From positions 1 to 64,000 of the forward strand of contig NZ_JAGHKO010000014.1 of assembly GCF_017742245.1 (NCBI RefSeq): a stretch of 64,000 nucleotides of DNA, read 5' to 3'. Source of the DNA: Niastella soli. GTDB lineage: Bacteria; Bacteroidota; Bacteroidia; Chitinophagales; Chitinophagaceae. The notes beneath the pieces are model-generated. The model ran no database searches. It was not told the DNA's origin and worked only from the letters and a program-made list of their open reading frames with translations. This document shows, piece by piece, positions 54,113-63,094 of this stretch. Position numbers and translations under genes: made by a program. Position 1 is the stretch's first letter; every line of letters begins with the position of its first letter.

Positions 54113-55834
54113 ATGAAACGATACGCATATATCTTATTGGCGACGCTTACGACCGGAAGCCTTTCCTGTAAGAAAAGCTTTCTCGATGAAAAACCTTCGT
54201 CGTTCTTAAGCACCAGCAACGCCTTTAAAACCGAGGCCGATTTTAACGCCTCCATAAATGACTTATACGGTCTGGTTAGAAGTCACTTTTATACTGTTAA
54301 TGACTTCAACCCCTTCTGGTACGAGTATCGCACCGATGCTTATTATGATGCCACGGCAACTGCGGCGAACCTGCCGGGCGAAATTGCCGCCAGCGCTACC
54401 GCCATTACTAATTTTGCCTGGGGGCCTAATTATAAGATCGTGGAGGAAGCCAACACGATCATTCACCGGCTTCCTGCATCAACCCTCACAGCTGCCCAAC
54501 AAACCTTGTTTGAAGCAAAAGCCAGATTTTTCAGAGGGCTGGCTTACCGCACGCTTGGCTATTTATACGGTGGTGTTCCCCTGAATTTAAATGAAATTGA
54601 AACACCCAAAACAGATTTCACCCGCGCTACCAGAAGCGAAGTGTATGCCCAGGTGGAACAAGACCTGGAATTTGCAGCGGCTAATCTACCAGACATTACC
54701 AAGGTAAAAGATGGAGAGATCTCCAACGCGGCCGCTTATCACCTGCTGGCTGAAGTATACAATACCGACAAACAATATCAGAAAGCGGTAGATGCGGCCT
54801 CAGCAGTTATCAATAACCCGGCCTTTGCATTGATGACAACCCGGTTTGGCACCCGAAAAACAGTTACCCCCGGTGATGTGTATTGGGACCTTTTCCAACG
54901 CGGCAATCAAAACAGACATGGTGGCATCAACACCGAAGGCATTTGGGTCATACAAATTGAAACAGATGTACCTGGTGGCGGTGGTAGCACCACCGGCGGA
55001 TCTCAATTTGGTGTATATGCTGCAGAACGGGTACATGCCCCATTGGTGCGTGATCTGAAATCCGTTGTAAACGGCCAGCAGGTTGGCTTGTTTAACTGGC
55101 CTATGGGCGATTATACCGGTGGCCGCGGCGTGGGTTTTCTGGCTCCTTCTTACTGGTTCAGCGATACCGTTTGGCAAAGCGATTTCAACAATGATATCCG
55201 CAATGCGAATAACAACTTTGTAAGGGAATTTGTATCTAACAATCCGAAAAGCCCTTTTTACGGTCAAAAAATTTCCACCATCAACCCGCCCGCCGGTTTA
55301 ATAGGGATCAATGGCAACATTACAAAAGGGAAATGGGACCGCGCTTTTTATCCTTACCAATCCAAGTGCTCACAGGCATATGATTATCCAACATCTTTAT
55401 ATGTAAACCCAACGGACCCTGACCCGGTGCAAAAATATGCGCTGAAGGCAGGTGCCGGCGGCACTTATATCGACCAATATTTTAGCCGGCTGGCCGAAAC
55501 CTACCTGCTCAGAGCCGAGGCATATGTAGGGTTAAGTAATCCGACTTCAGCGGCAGCTGATATTAACAAAGTAAGGTCCAGGGCTAACGCCTTACCAGTG
55601 TCAGCCGCAAATGTGAATCTCGATTACATACTCGATGAAAGACTCAGGGAATTGGGCATTGAAGAAAAAAGAATGTTAACCCTGATGCGGTTGGGCTTAT
55701 GGGTAGCCAGGACCCGGAAATGTAATCCATTTTATGGCCCTCAAATGAAAGACAATTATAATCTCTGGCCAATACCAGTTACTGAAATTGAAAAGAACAA
55801 CACCGCAGTACTGGAACAAAACCCAGGGTATTAG
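54113..55834 (+). CDS. SusD/RagB-family substrate-binding lipoprotein
   Basis: A 573-residue surface lipoprotein with lipobox TLTTGSLSC (Cys about 19). Family features are LFEAKARFFRGLAYRTLGYL (about 127-147), a TPR region with AAAYHLLAEVYNTDKQYQKA, and a C-terminal DYILDERLRELGIEEKRMLT (about 504-523) with LWPIPVTEIEKNNTAVLEQN and PGY at the end. It is the lid of the SusC encoded upstream. A strong terminator lies between this gene and the GH2 gene, so downstream enzymes may be expressed at a lower level or from their own promoter. Confidence 0.95.
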   Translation: MKRYAYILLATLTTGSLSCKKSFLDEKPSSFLSTSNAFKTEADFNASINDLYGLVRSHFYTVNDFNPFWYEYRTDAYYDATATAANLPGEIAASATAITNFAWGPNYKIVEEANTIIHRLPASTLTAAQQTLFEAKARFFRGLAYRTLGYLYGGVPLNLNEIETPKTDFTRATRSEVYAQVEQDLEFAAANLPDITKVKDGEISNAAAYHLLAEVYNTDKQYQKAVDAASAVINNPAFALMTTRFGTRKTVTPGDVYWDLFQRGNQNRHGGINTEGIWVIQIETDVPGGGGSTTGGSQFGVYAAERVHAPLVRDLKSVVNGQQVGLFNWPMGDYTGGRGVGFLAPSYWFSDTVWQSDFNNDIRNANNNFVREFVSNNPKSPFYGQKISTINPPAGLIGINGNITKGKWDRAFYPYQSKCSQAYDYPTSLYVNPTDPDPVQKYALKAGAGGTYIDQYFSRLAETYLLRAEAYVGLSNPTSAAADINKVRSRANALPVSAANVNLDYILDERLRELGIEEKRMLTLMRLGLWVARTRKCNPFYGPQMKDNYNLWPIPVTEIEKNNTAVLEQNPGY

Positions 55835-55905
55835 GGATTTGGAGATTTCGGGATTTATGAGCAAACTCAAACAGCGGTAAATCTCTAAATCACAAAACCT
55901 CAAAA
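55834..55905. repeat. Short inverted GGATTT-type repeats at a stop codon
   Basis: GGGATTT, GGAGATTT and CGGGATTT (55834-55856), starting at the last base of the susD stop codon, are mirrored after 20 bp by TAAATCTC, TAAATC and AAAATC (about 55878-55905). The period is 7-8 bp. The layout (array, short middle, inverse array at a 3' end) is like the other heptamer elements, but the repeats are imperfect. Confidence 0.55.
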
Positions 55906-55926
55906 TCAGCAATCCACAACGAGTCA

Positions 55927-55962
55927 CTAAGGAGGGACAGCATCTCTCCTTAGTTTTTTTTT
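55927..55962 (+). terminator. Rho-independent terminator between susD and GH2
   Basis: The 11-bp stem CTAAGGAGGGA/TCTCTCCTTAG (55927-55937 with 55943-55953, one G-T pair) has loop CAGCA and is followed by nine T residues. It is only 36 bp before the next start codon. Confidence 0.92.
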
Positions 55963-55997
55963 AATTCAGTATATTCAATTTTGAAAAATAGTTGTCC

Positions 55998-58742
55998 ATG
56001 CAGTTGATCACAGCCCGGTGTCTTCGTTCTTCAGTCAGGATACTTTGTTTATGCCTGGTAATAAATGGCGGTCTGTTACCAGTGACCACTGCCCAGGTGA
56101 ACAAGGCCAGGGAACGCATAGCCATCAACGAAGGCTGGAAGTTTATGAAATATTCATCCACGCCCGACAAACTGATCTACGACATCAGACCCGAGGTCGC
56201 TGACCGGAATGACAATATAGTGGCTGATTCAAAACCTACCGAGGCGGTCACTGTTACTTCCACAACAAACGTATTAAAGAACTGGATCCTCCCTTCTGCC
56301 AACGAATTCATAAAAGACCCAACCAAACATCACCAACGACCTGCTGGCAACCCCGGGAGTGACTTCCCCTTTGTACAAAACCACTTTAATGATGCCGACT
56401 GGGAACAGGTGACGCTGCCGCATGACTGGGCTATCAAAGGCCCTTTCTTCAAAGGCGAGCCGGCAGAAGTGGGTGGCGGCATGGGCCGGCTGCCCAGTCC
56501 TGGCGTGGCCTGGTATCGCCGCAAACTGGATATTCCGGTTACAGATAAAGGAAAGATGATCTACCTGGATGTGGATGGCGCCATGTCGTATGCTTTGGTT
56601 TGGCTGAATGGCAACCTGGTTGGTGGCTGGCCGTATGGCTACAATTCTTTCCGGCTTAACCTCACCCCTTATATCCAACCCGGTGGCGAAAATCAACTGG
56701 CCATTCGGCTCGATAATCCCAACAATTCCGCCCGCTGGTATCCCGGTGGCGGTTTATATCGCAATGTATGGTTAACCAAACTGTCACCCCTGCATGTGGC
56801 CCAATGGGGCACATTCGTACATACAAAAAATGTTTCTTCCGCAGCAGCCACCGTTGACCTGGCTGTTACCCTGGAGAACAGCGCTACCTCCGATCAGCGC
56901 ATTGAACTGGTTACACAAATATTTACCGTCAATGAAAAAACCGGGAAAGCAGGCAATAAAGTAGCCACCTTTCCCCCGGCTCCCCATACCATTCCCGCCG
57001 GTCAGCAAACACAGATCAATAACTCAATAATCATTAAAAACCCCTTGCTGTGGGGGCCAGCGCCTTTACAAAAACCCAACCTGTACCTGGCCGTTACCCG
57101 GGCGTACAGCAATGGTAAACTTATAGATGAATATGAAACCCGTTTCGGCATCCGGACGCTTGTATTCGATGCCGAAAAAGGCTTGCAGGTAAATGGAAAA
57201 CCGGTGCACTTACAGGGGGTTAACCAACACCATGATCTGGGCGCTCTGGGTGCCGCCTTTAATACGCGGGCGGCAGAAAGACAACTGGAGCTGTTGCGTG
57301 AGTTGGGTTGTAATGCCATCCGCTTATCGCACAACCCACCCGCCCCTGAATTGCTGGAACTAACAGACAGGATGGGTTTCCTGGTGATCGATGAAATATT
57401 CGATAGCTGGGAAAGAAAAAAAACACCGCATGACTTTCACCTTATCTTCCCCGACTGGTATGAACCCGATACCCGGTCATTTATCAGACGCGATAAAAAC
57501 CATCCTTCCATCATTGCCTGGAGTTTTGGCAATGAGGTGGGCGAACAATATACCGGCGACACGGGAGCCGTAGTAGCCAGGAAATTAGCTGACATTGTAC
57601 ATGATGAAGACAGCACCCGGCCGGCCACCGCTTCCATGAACTACGCCAAACCCGATATGCCCTTCCCCAAAGAAATGGACATCCTGTGTCTGAACTACCA
57701 GGGCGAGGGCATCCGCGATGCACCGGCCTATGCGCATCTTAAGGGCATCAGAACACCGCCTCTATACCCGGCCTTTCATAGTAAGTTCCCTGCTAAAATG
57801 ATCGTTAGCAGTGAAACCGCCTCGGCATTAAGCTCCCGCGGCACTTACATTTTCCCTGTATATAATGGGATCAGTGCGCCCGTAAGCGATAGCACCGGCG
57901 GTGACCCCGTTAATAAGTTTGTAAGCGCGTATGAGCTGTATACAGCGGCGTTTGGCGCCTCACCCGACAAAGTATTTGCTTCGCAGGATAAGCATCCTTA
58001 TGTGTCTGGTGAGTTTGTATGGAGTGGCTGGGATTACCTGGGTGAACCAACCCCCTACTATTCCGCCCGCAGTTCTTATTCGGGCATTATTGACCTGGCC
58101 GGCTTTAAGAAAGACCGCTTTTTCCTGTACCAGGCGCGCTGGCGGCCCAACCTGCCTATGGCGCATATCCTTCCTCATTGGACCTGGCCCGAACGTACCG
58201 GTCTGATCACTCCGGTGCATGTATTCACCTCGGGCGATGAAGCCGAATTGTTTTTAAACAACCAATCACTGGGCAGAAAAAAGAAAGGCCCTTATGAATA
58301 CCGGCTTCGCTGGGATAGCGTAGTGTATAAGCCCGGCACCTTGCGCGTAGTTACTTATAAAAACGGTAAACCCTGGGCGGCTGACACCGTACAAACTGCA
58401 GGCCCCGCGACAAAATTACACCTACAGGCCGACAGAAACCTCCTCCAGACAACGGGTGATGACCTGTCGTTCCTTACTCTGACAATCACAGATGCCCATG
58501 GCATACTGGCGCCGGAAGCCAGCGACCTGATATCCTTCAGCATTACCGGCCCTGGTGAAATAGTGGCTACCGATAACGGCGATGCCGCCAATCTGGAACC
58601 TTTTCCGTCCAAAGAAAGAAATGCATTCAAAGGACTGGCGCTGGTGATCGTTCGTGCAAAGAAAGGAATGCCAGGCACTATTACGGTTACCGCCACTGCG
58701 AAAGGACTTACAACCGCCAAAACAATTATAAAAACAAATTAA
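55998..58742 (+). CDS. Glycoside hydrolase family 2, beta-galactosidase-like
   Basis: A 914-residue enzyme from the ATG at 55998 (a TTG two codons earlier is less likely). Signal peptide about 1-32 (CLVINGGLLPVTTAQ). GH2 sugar-binding domain (about 105-270; DWEQVTLPHDWAIKGPF, RLDNPNNSARWYPGGGLYRN), immunoglobulin-like domain, TIM barrel with acid/base Glu513 (WSFGNEVGE) and nucleophile Glu606 (VSSETAS), then DUF4982 and a C-terminal Ig-like domain. It has an insertion near the N-terminus (about 40-100) compared with the GH2 at 17834. Activity is probably beta-galactosidase; other GH2 activities are possible. Confidence 0.92.
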   Translation: MQLITARCLRSSVRILCLCLVINGGLLPVTTAQVNKARERIAINEGWKFMKYSSTPDKLIYDIRPEVADRNDNIVADSKPTEAVTVTSTTNVLKNWILPSANEFIKDPTKHHQRPAGNPGSDFPFVQNHFNDADWEQVTLPHDWAIKGPFFKGEPAEVGGGMGRLPSPGVAWYRRKLDIPVTDKGKMIYLDVDGAMSYALVWLNGNLVGGWPYGYNSFRLNLTPYIQPGGENQLAIRLDNPNNSARWYPGGGLYRNVWLTKLSPLHVAQWGTFVHTKNVSSAAATVDLAVTLENSATSDQRIELVTQIFTVNEKTGKAGNKVATFPPAPHTIPAGQQTQINNSIIIKNPLLWGPAPLQKPNLYLAVTRAYSNGKLIDEYETRFGIRTLVFDAEKGLQVNGKPVHLQGVNQHHDLGALGAAFNTRAAERQLELLRELGCNAIRLSHNPPAPELLELTDRMGFLVIDEIFDSWERKKTPHDFHLIFPDWYEPDTRSFIRRDKNHPSIIAWSFGNEVGEQYTGDTGAVVARKLADIVHDEDSTRPATASMNYAKPDMPFPKEMDILCLNYQGEGIRDAPAYAHLKGIRTPPLYPAFHSKFPAKMIVSSETASALSSRGTYIFPVYNGISAPVSDSTGGDPVNKFVSAYELYTAAFGASPDKVFASQDKHPYVSGEFVWSGWDYLGEPTPYYSARSSYSGIIDLAGFKKDRFFLYQARWRPNLPMAHILPHWTWPERTGLITPVHVFTSGDEAELFLNNQSLGRKKKGPYEYRLRWDSVVYKPGTLRVVTYKNGKPWAADTVQTAGPATKLHLQADRNLLQTTGDDLSFLTLTITDAHGILAPEASDLISFSITGPGEIVATDNGDAANLEPFPSKERNAFKGLALVIVRAKKGMPGTITVTATAKGLTTAKTIIKTN

Positions 58743-58771
58743 ACCACATACAAGCACATCAATTAAAACAT

Positions 58772-59860
58772 ATGAAAAGAAACATTGTTATACTTGCTTC
58801 CGCTATCACTGCCCTATGCAGTTGCAACGATGGCGCCTCAGACAAAGCACCTGTTGCCGATTCAAGCGAAGTGAAAACCGCTCCTGAAAATAACAAATAC
58901 ACGTCACAGCCCCTGGTGACGCATATTTACACCGCTGACCCTTCAGCGCATGTTTTTAATGGCCGCATTTATATTTATCCATCGCACGATACAGCTACCG
59001 GCACCCCGGAAAATGACAATGGCGATCATTTCAACATGATGGATTACCATATCCTTTCCATGGACTCCGTTGGTGGTAAAATAACTGATCATGGTGTTGC
59101 CCTGAACATTAAAGATATTCCCTGGGCCGGCCGTCAACTATGGGCACCCGATGCAGCATTTGCCAATGATACTTATTATCTGTACTTCCCCGTAAAAGAT
59201 AAAAAAGATGTTTTCCATATTGGCGTAGCTACGTCAAAAACACCGGAAGGACCTTTTACCGCTGAAAAGGAACCCATTAAAGGCAGCTATAGCATCGACC
59301 CCTGTGTATTCAAAGATGACAACGGATCGTTCTATATGTATTTTGGTGGCATCTGGGGCGGACAATTACAAAAATGGAACAACAATAAATACGACAGCGC
59401 CGGCAAATTGCATCAACCTGATGAACTGGCTGTATTACCCCGGGTAGCCAAACTGAGCGCAGATATGAAGTCATTTGCAGAACCGGTGAAAGAGATCAAA
59501 ATTTTAGACAGCACCGGACACTTATATAAAGAGAAGAATAACGACCAGCGCTTTTTCGAAGCAGCCTGGATGCACAAATACAATGGCAAATATTATTTTT
59601 CTTACTCAACCGGCGACACTCATAATATTGTTTACGCCATTGGCGATAGTCCATATGGACCTTTTACGTATAAAGGCTTGTTGTTAGCGCCGGTAGAAGG
59701 CTGGACAAATCACCATTCCATTATTGAAAAAGATGGCAAGTGGTATTTGTTCTATCACGATGTACAACTCTCGGGCAAAACACATTTACGCAATGTAAAA
59801 GTGGCGCCATTAGTTTACAATGCTGATGGAAGTATACAGACTGTGCATTCGCAGAAATAA
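58772..59860 (+). CDS. Glycoside hydrolase family 43 lipoprotein
   Basis: A 362-residue five-bladed propeller enzyme, membrane-anchored (lipobox TALCSC, Cys about 18). GH43 acids: general base Asp56 (YTADPSAHVF), pKa modulator Asp176 (SIDPCVFKDD) and acid Glu263 (RFFEAAWMHKY). The WAPD motif (WAPDAAFANDTYYLYFP, about 124-140) and YYFSYSTGDTHNIVYA are typical. GH43 enzymes release arabinose or xylose from arabinan, arabinoxylan or galactan side chains. It is 29 bp after GH2, in the same operon. Confidence 0.93.
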   Translation: MKRNIVILASAITALCSCNDGASDKAPVADSSEVKTAPENNKYTSQPLVTHIYTADPSAHVFNGRIYIYPSHDTATGTPENDNGDHFNMMDYHILSMDSVGGKITDHGVALNIKDIPWAGRQLWAPDAAFANDTYYLYFPVKDKKDVFHIGVATSKTPEGPFTAEKEPIKGSYSIDPCVFKDDNGSFYMYFGGIWGGQLQKWNNNKYDSAGKLHQPDELAVLPRVAKLSADMKSFAEPVKEIKILDSTGHLYKEKNNDQRFFEAAWMHKYNGKYYFSYSTGDTHNIVYAIGDSPYGPFTYKGLLLAPVEGWTNHHSIIEKDGKWYLFYHDVQLSGKTHLRNVKVAPLVYNADGSIQTVHSQK

Positions 59861-59866
59861 GGATAA

Positions 59867-60031
59867 AGACCTGTAAGGTGCATCATTGGGGCCTGCCATA
59901 TTAGCGGGCTGAATTGCATCCCGCAAAGCGGGACAAGCTCTGACAGGTCTTGTTCTAAAATCCAATAAGACCTGTCAGGACCGCATCATCTAACTGATCA
60001 TTCAAGACCCGATGGCGGACCTTACAGGTCT
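59867..60031. repeat. AGACCTGT hairpin repeat, double copy R4
   Basis: Unit a (59867-59950) starts AGACCTGTAAGG, contains TCCCGC-AAA-GCGGGA and ends GCTCTGACAGGTCT. Unit b (59968-60031) starts AGACCTGTCAGGACCGC and ends GGCGGACCTTACAGGTCT, with a long internal pairing. The arrangement matches R2 unit for unit. A second small hairpin, CCCGC-TGAG-GCGGG, lies at 60050. It lies between convergent GH43 and SRPBCC genes. Confidence 0.9.
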
Positions 60032-60091
60032 TTCGCTTTTTATATGGCATCCCGCTGAGGCGGGACGTCATTATTTTAAGTAACAGGTCTT

Positions 60092-60586
60092 TCACGCATT
60101 ACGACTTTCAATCTCTTTCACCTGCTGCTCATTAAAACCGCCTTCCTTTGGATTTGGCTGTCCTTTGCCAGTAGTGATCAAATTGTACAGGCTATTTTCT
60201 ATATAATGGCCCCAGCCTTTCTCACAAACGTCATAACATTCATTTTCCGGGGTTAATCCCATCTGGGTAAATGTCAGCTGGGTTTTATTTCCCTTCCCGG
60301 TGATCTCAAAAATAATGGTATCGCCTGTCCATTCTTTTTCGTCCTCGGTAAAATTGAAGTAATTGTCGACCACCTGCCAAACCACCCGCTTATCCGGCAT
60401 CACTTCTGTTAATTTCATGGTACTCCGGTGTACATCCTGGTAGTGATAATAAAATTCATCATTTACCTTCTCTGCCTTGCCTTCAATTTCTACCGACCAC
60501 CAAGCACGGGGATTGGTAATAGCTGCAAAAACTTCTGCTGGTGTTTGCTCCACTTCAATGGAAGTTGTATAATCTTTTGATGCCAT
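60092..60586 (-). CDS. SRPBCC/AHSA1-family protein
   Basis: A 164-residue START-like protein, paralogous to 40951-41412: shared VFAAITNPRAWWSVEIEG, DVHRSTMKLTEVMPDKRVVW, VDNYFNFTEDEKEWTG, LTPENECYDVCEKGWGHYIE and SLYNLITTGKGQP. The first Met (MASKDYTTSIEVEQTPAEV) is a good start. It is divergent from the GlxA-like regulator at 60730 (143-bp gap), a pairing that suggests control by it. Confidence 0.9.
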   Translation of the reverse strand: MASKDYTTSIEVEQTPAEVFAAITNPRAWWSVEIEGKAEKVNDEFYYHYQDVHRSTMKLTEVMPDKRVVWQVVDNYFNFTEDEKEWTGDTIIFEITGKGNKTQLTFTQMGLTPENECYDVCEKGWGHYIENSLYNLITTGKGQPNPKEGGFNEQQVKEIESRNA

Positions 60587-60729
60587 AAGTATAAAATTTA
60601 AGATGTTTTAAAATGTTGTAATAACAAAGCTACTGTCTTAATGCTGTATCATCTGGGTGCTAATTAGACATTTTGCTGGGTTGATTTGGACAAAGTATTA
60701 CCGTATCTTTAGTGTACAAATTCTTTATC

Positions 60730-61713
60730 ATGAAACAGGTGGTCATCCTTGTCCCGAACGAGCATGTTAATTTAAGCAGCATAACCGGCACGTATGAAAT
60801 TCTAAAGCGGGCCAATGAATACTGGCAACGGCTCGGTAATGAGCCCAAAATGACCATCCAGGTAGCTGGCTATGCGGAGGAATTACAACTCGATGCCGGC
60901 CTGTTCACCATACACCCTTTACATATAAAATACATCAGTAAGACCGACCTGGTGATCATTCCTTCCCTGGCCTGTCGCGATTTTGAATTCGTTATAGAGC
61001 AAAACCTGGATCTGATAGAATGGATCAGGGAACAATATAAGAACGGGGCCGAAATAGCCAGCATCTGCTCAGGCGCGTTCCTGCTGGCCGCCACCGGTTT
61101 GCTGGAAGGGAAAACCTGTTCCACCCACTGGAATGTAGCTACCGATTTCAGACGCCTGTTTCCCAACATTAATTTGCACCTCGATAAACTCATTGCAGCC
61201 GAACCGGGTATTTATACCAACGGCGGCGCGTTCTCCTTTTTGAATCTGTGTTTATTCCTGGTTGAAAAATACTTTAACCGCCAAACGGCCATTTACTGTT
61301 CAAAGATCTTTCAGATAGATATTGAAAGATCGTCCCAATCACCCTTTCTTATTTTTCAAATACAAAAGAACCATGGTGATGACCTGGTGTGCGAGGCGCA
61401 GAATTTTATTGAAGCCAACCTGGGTGAAAAGATCTCATTCGAAGAGCTGGCTTCCAAACTGGCCATCAGCCGGCGCAACTTCGACCGGCGCTTTATAAAA
61501 GCTACCGGCAATACCCCCGTGGAATATTTACAACGGGTAAAAGTAGAGGTAGCCAAAAGAGCATTGGAGAATGGCAGAAAAACCGTTTTTGAAGTAATGA
61601 ACGATGTAGGCTATTCAGATGACAAAGCTTTCCGTGAAGTATTTAAAAAGATCACCGGATTATCACCGCTCGACTACAAAGCCAAATTCAATAAGGAAGG
61701 CAACCTGAATTAG
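60730..61713 (+). CDS. GlxA-type AraC regulator with DJ-1/PfpI domain
   Basis: A 327-residue regulator starting at MKQVVILVPNEHVNLSSITG (60730); an upstream GTG would add six residues and is less likely. The N-terminal class I glutamine amidotransferase-like (DJ-1/PfpI) domain spans about 1-190, with the nucleophile elbow ASICSGAFLLAATGLL and CSTHWNVATDF. The C-terminal AraC domain (about 225-322) has ISFEELASKLAISRRNFDRR and VFEVMNDVGYSDDKAFREVF. Such proteins usually sense small metabolites; the ligand is unknown. Confidence 0.93.
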   Translation: MKQVVILVPNEHVNLSSITGTYEILKRANEYWQRLGNEPKMTIQVAGYAEELQLDAGLFTIHPLHIKYISKTDLVIIPSLACRDFEFVIEQNLDLIEWIREQYKNGAEIASICSGAFLLAATGLLEGKTCSTHWNVATDFRRLFPNINLHLDKLIAAEPGIYTNGGAFSFLNLCLFLVEKYFNRQTAIYCSKIFQIDIERSSQSPFLIFQIQKNHGDDLVCEAQNFIEANLGEKISFEELASKLAISRRNFDRRFIKATGNTPVEYLQRVKVEVAKRALENGRKTVFEVMNDVGYSDDKAFREVFKKITGLSPLDYKAKFNKEGNLN

Positions 61714-61959
61714 CCAAAGGGTGCCGGGAACGATTGCGTAAATAAATTCACTACCCCCACCCAGCAAACGAAAAAACCCCGGTAACTTTAATAGTACAGA
61801 AGGGTAACACAAATAGTTATAATACGTAAGCGGGTACACGTAATTCAGCCTAAAAGATACGCAGCCCAACACTCCCTCTCCTAAAAGAGTTCAACCATTC
61901 AAATTATTTACAGGTCAATTCCTGTCCCTATTTTTATGGGTATCTTATTTCAAGATGCT

Positions 61960-61971
61960 TAGAGCGCTCTA
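61960..61971. promoter_or_regulatory. 12-bp palindrome upstream of pectate lyase
   Basis: TAGAGCGCTCTA is a perfect palindrome 38 bp before the pectate lyase start. It is a possible operator; nothing else in the 295-bp gap (61714-62008) could be supported. Confidence 0.35.
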
Positions 61972-62008
61972 TCATAACCATTTACATTAACATTAAACAT
62001 TTGCCAGT

Positions 62009-63028
62009 ATGAAAAAAACGATTCTGCCATTTGGCGCCCTGTTTACCGGCGCTACACTTTCTGTTGGCTTACTAATGGTAAGCTGTAACAAGAACGGTAA
62101 TGAACCTCAGGATTCCGACCTATCAGGCGACCAGACTGCTACCACAGAATTTACGGTAGCTACTGCTAACGGATTCGCCGCCGGTACAACCGGAGGTTCG
62201 GGCAATGCCGTAACAGTTACCACCGCTGCAGCTTTCCGAACAGCCGCGCAATCAACCACCTCACAGGTAATTACCGTTTCCGGCAATTTGAATCTCGGTT
62301 CCAGTGCCGTTAGTATCAATTCCAACAAAACCATTATTGGTGCTAATTCCAGCTCAGGGGTTATTGGCTGTTTGTCGGTTTCCAACAAAACGAATGTGAT
62401 CATCCAGAACCTGAACATCACCAACCCTTCCGGCGTAGGAACAGGTGATGGCCTGGAGATCTCAGGTAGTACAAAAGTATTCGTTACCAAATGCGCCTTT
62501 AACAATTGCGCCGATGGGGCCCTTGATATTGTACGGGCATCTGATAATGTTACTGTGTCCTGGTGTAAGTTCAATTATTCCAGTCAAACCACCCATAATT
62601 TTGTAAACCTGATCGGTAATGGGGATGATGTAACTACTGACCGCGGCAAACTGCATGTGACCATGCACCACAACTGGTACGATGCCGGTTGTCAGGAAAG
62701 AATGCCCCGTGTTCGTTTTGGCCAGGTACACTGTTACAATAATTATTATGCCGCAGCTGGCTCTAATTATTGTGTAGGCGTTGGCAATGAAAGCCAGATC
62801 AAAGTTGAAAATTGCTATTTCCTGAATCAAAGCAATGCCTGGAAGAATTACAGCTCCAGCACCAGTGCACAGGGAAAGATCAACTGGAACAGCGGGAATG
62901 TATTCTCAGGCACCAGTGTTCCAACCTGGGCGCCCAACTCTTCTGTATTTAGCGTTCCTTACGCTTATACCATGACAACTGGAAGTGGCGTACCCAGCGC
63001 TGTTACCGGTAACGCAGGCAACAAGTAA
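62009..63028 (+). CDS. Polysaccharide lyase family 1 pectate lyase, lipoprotein
   Basis: A 339-residue beta-helix enzyme that cleaves polygalacturonate by beta-elimination. Lipoprotein signal SVGLLMVSC (Cys26). PL1 motifs: ISGSTKVFVTKCAFNNCADG (calcium-site strand, about 151-170), ALDIVRASDNVTVSWCKF (about 171-188), MHHNWYDAGCQERMPRVRFG (about 219-238) with catalytic Arg234, and the following HCYNNYYAAAGSNYCVGVGN. The signal and Ser/Thr-rich linker place it on the envelope. It is alone between the AraC gene and a bidirectional terminator. Pectin as a locus substrate is supported mainly by this gene. Confidence 0.93.
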   Translation: MKKTILPFGALFTGATLSVGLLMVSCNKNGNEPQDSDLSGDQTATTEFTVATANGFAAGTTGGSGNAVTVTTAAAFRTAAQSTTSQVITVSGNLNLGSSAVSINSNKTIIGANSSSGVIGCLSVSNKTNVIIQNLNITNPSGVGTGDGLEISGSTKVFVTKCAFNNCADGALDIVRASDNVTVSWCKFNYSSQTTHNFVNLIGNGDDVTTDRGKLHVTMHHNWYDAGCQERMPRVRFGQVHCYNNYYAAAGSNYCVGVGNESQIKVENCYFLNQSNAWKNYSSSTSAQGKINWNSGNVFSGTSVPTWAPNSSVFSVPYAYTMTTGSGVPSAVTGNAGNK

Positions 63029-63060
63029 GTAAATTATTAAAGGTTGATGATCATCCAAAC

Positions 63061-63090
63061 AAAACCCTCCCGATACATTGGGAGGGTTTT
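63061..63090. terminator. Bidirectional terminator between convergent genes
   Basis: AAAACCCTCCC-GATACATT-GGGAGGGTTTT, an 11-bp perfect stem with A-rich left and T-rich right arms, lies 33 bp after the pectate lyase stop and 5 bp before the stop of the minus-strand gene at 63095. It serves both. Confidence 0.95.
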
Positions 63091-63094
63091 GTTG

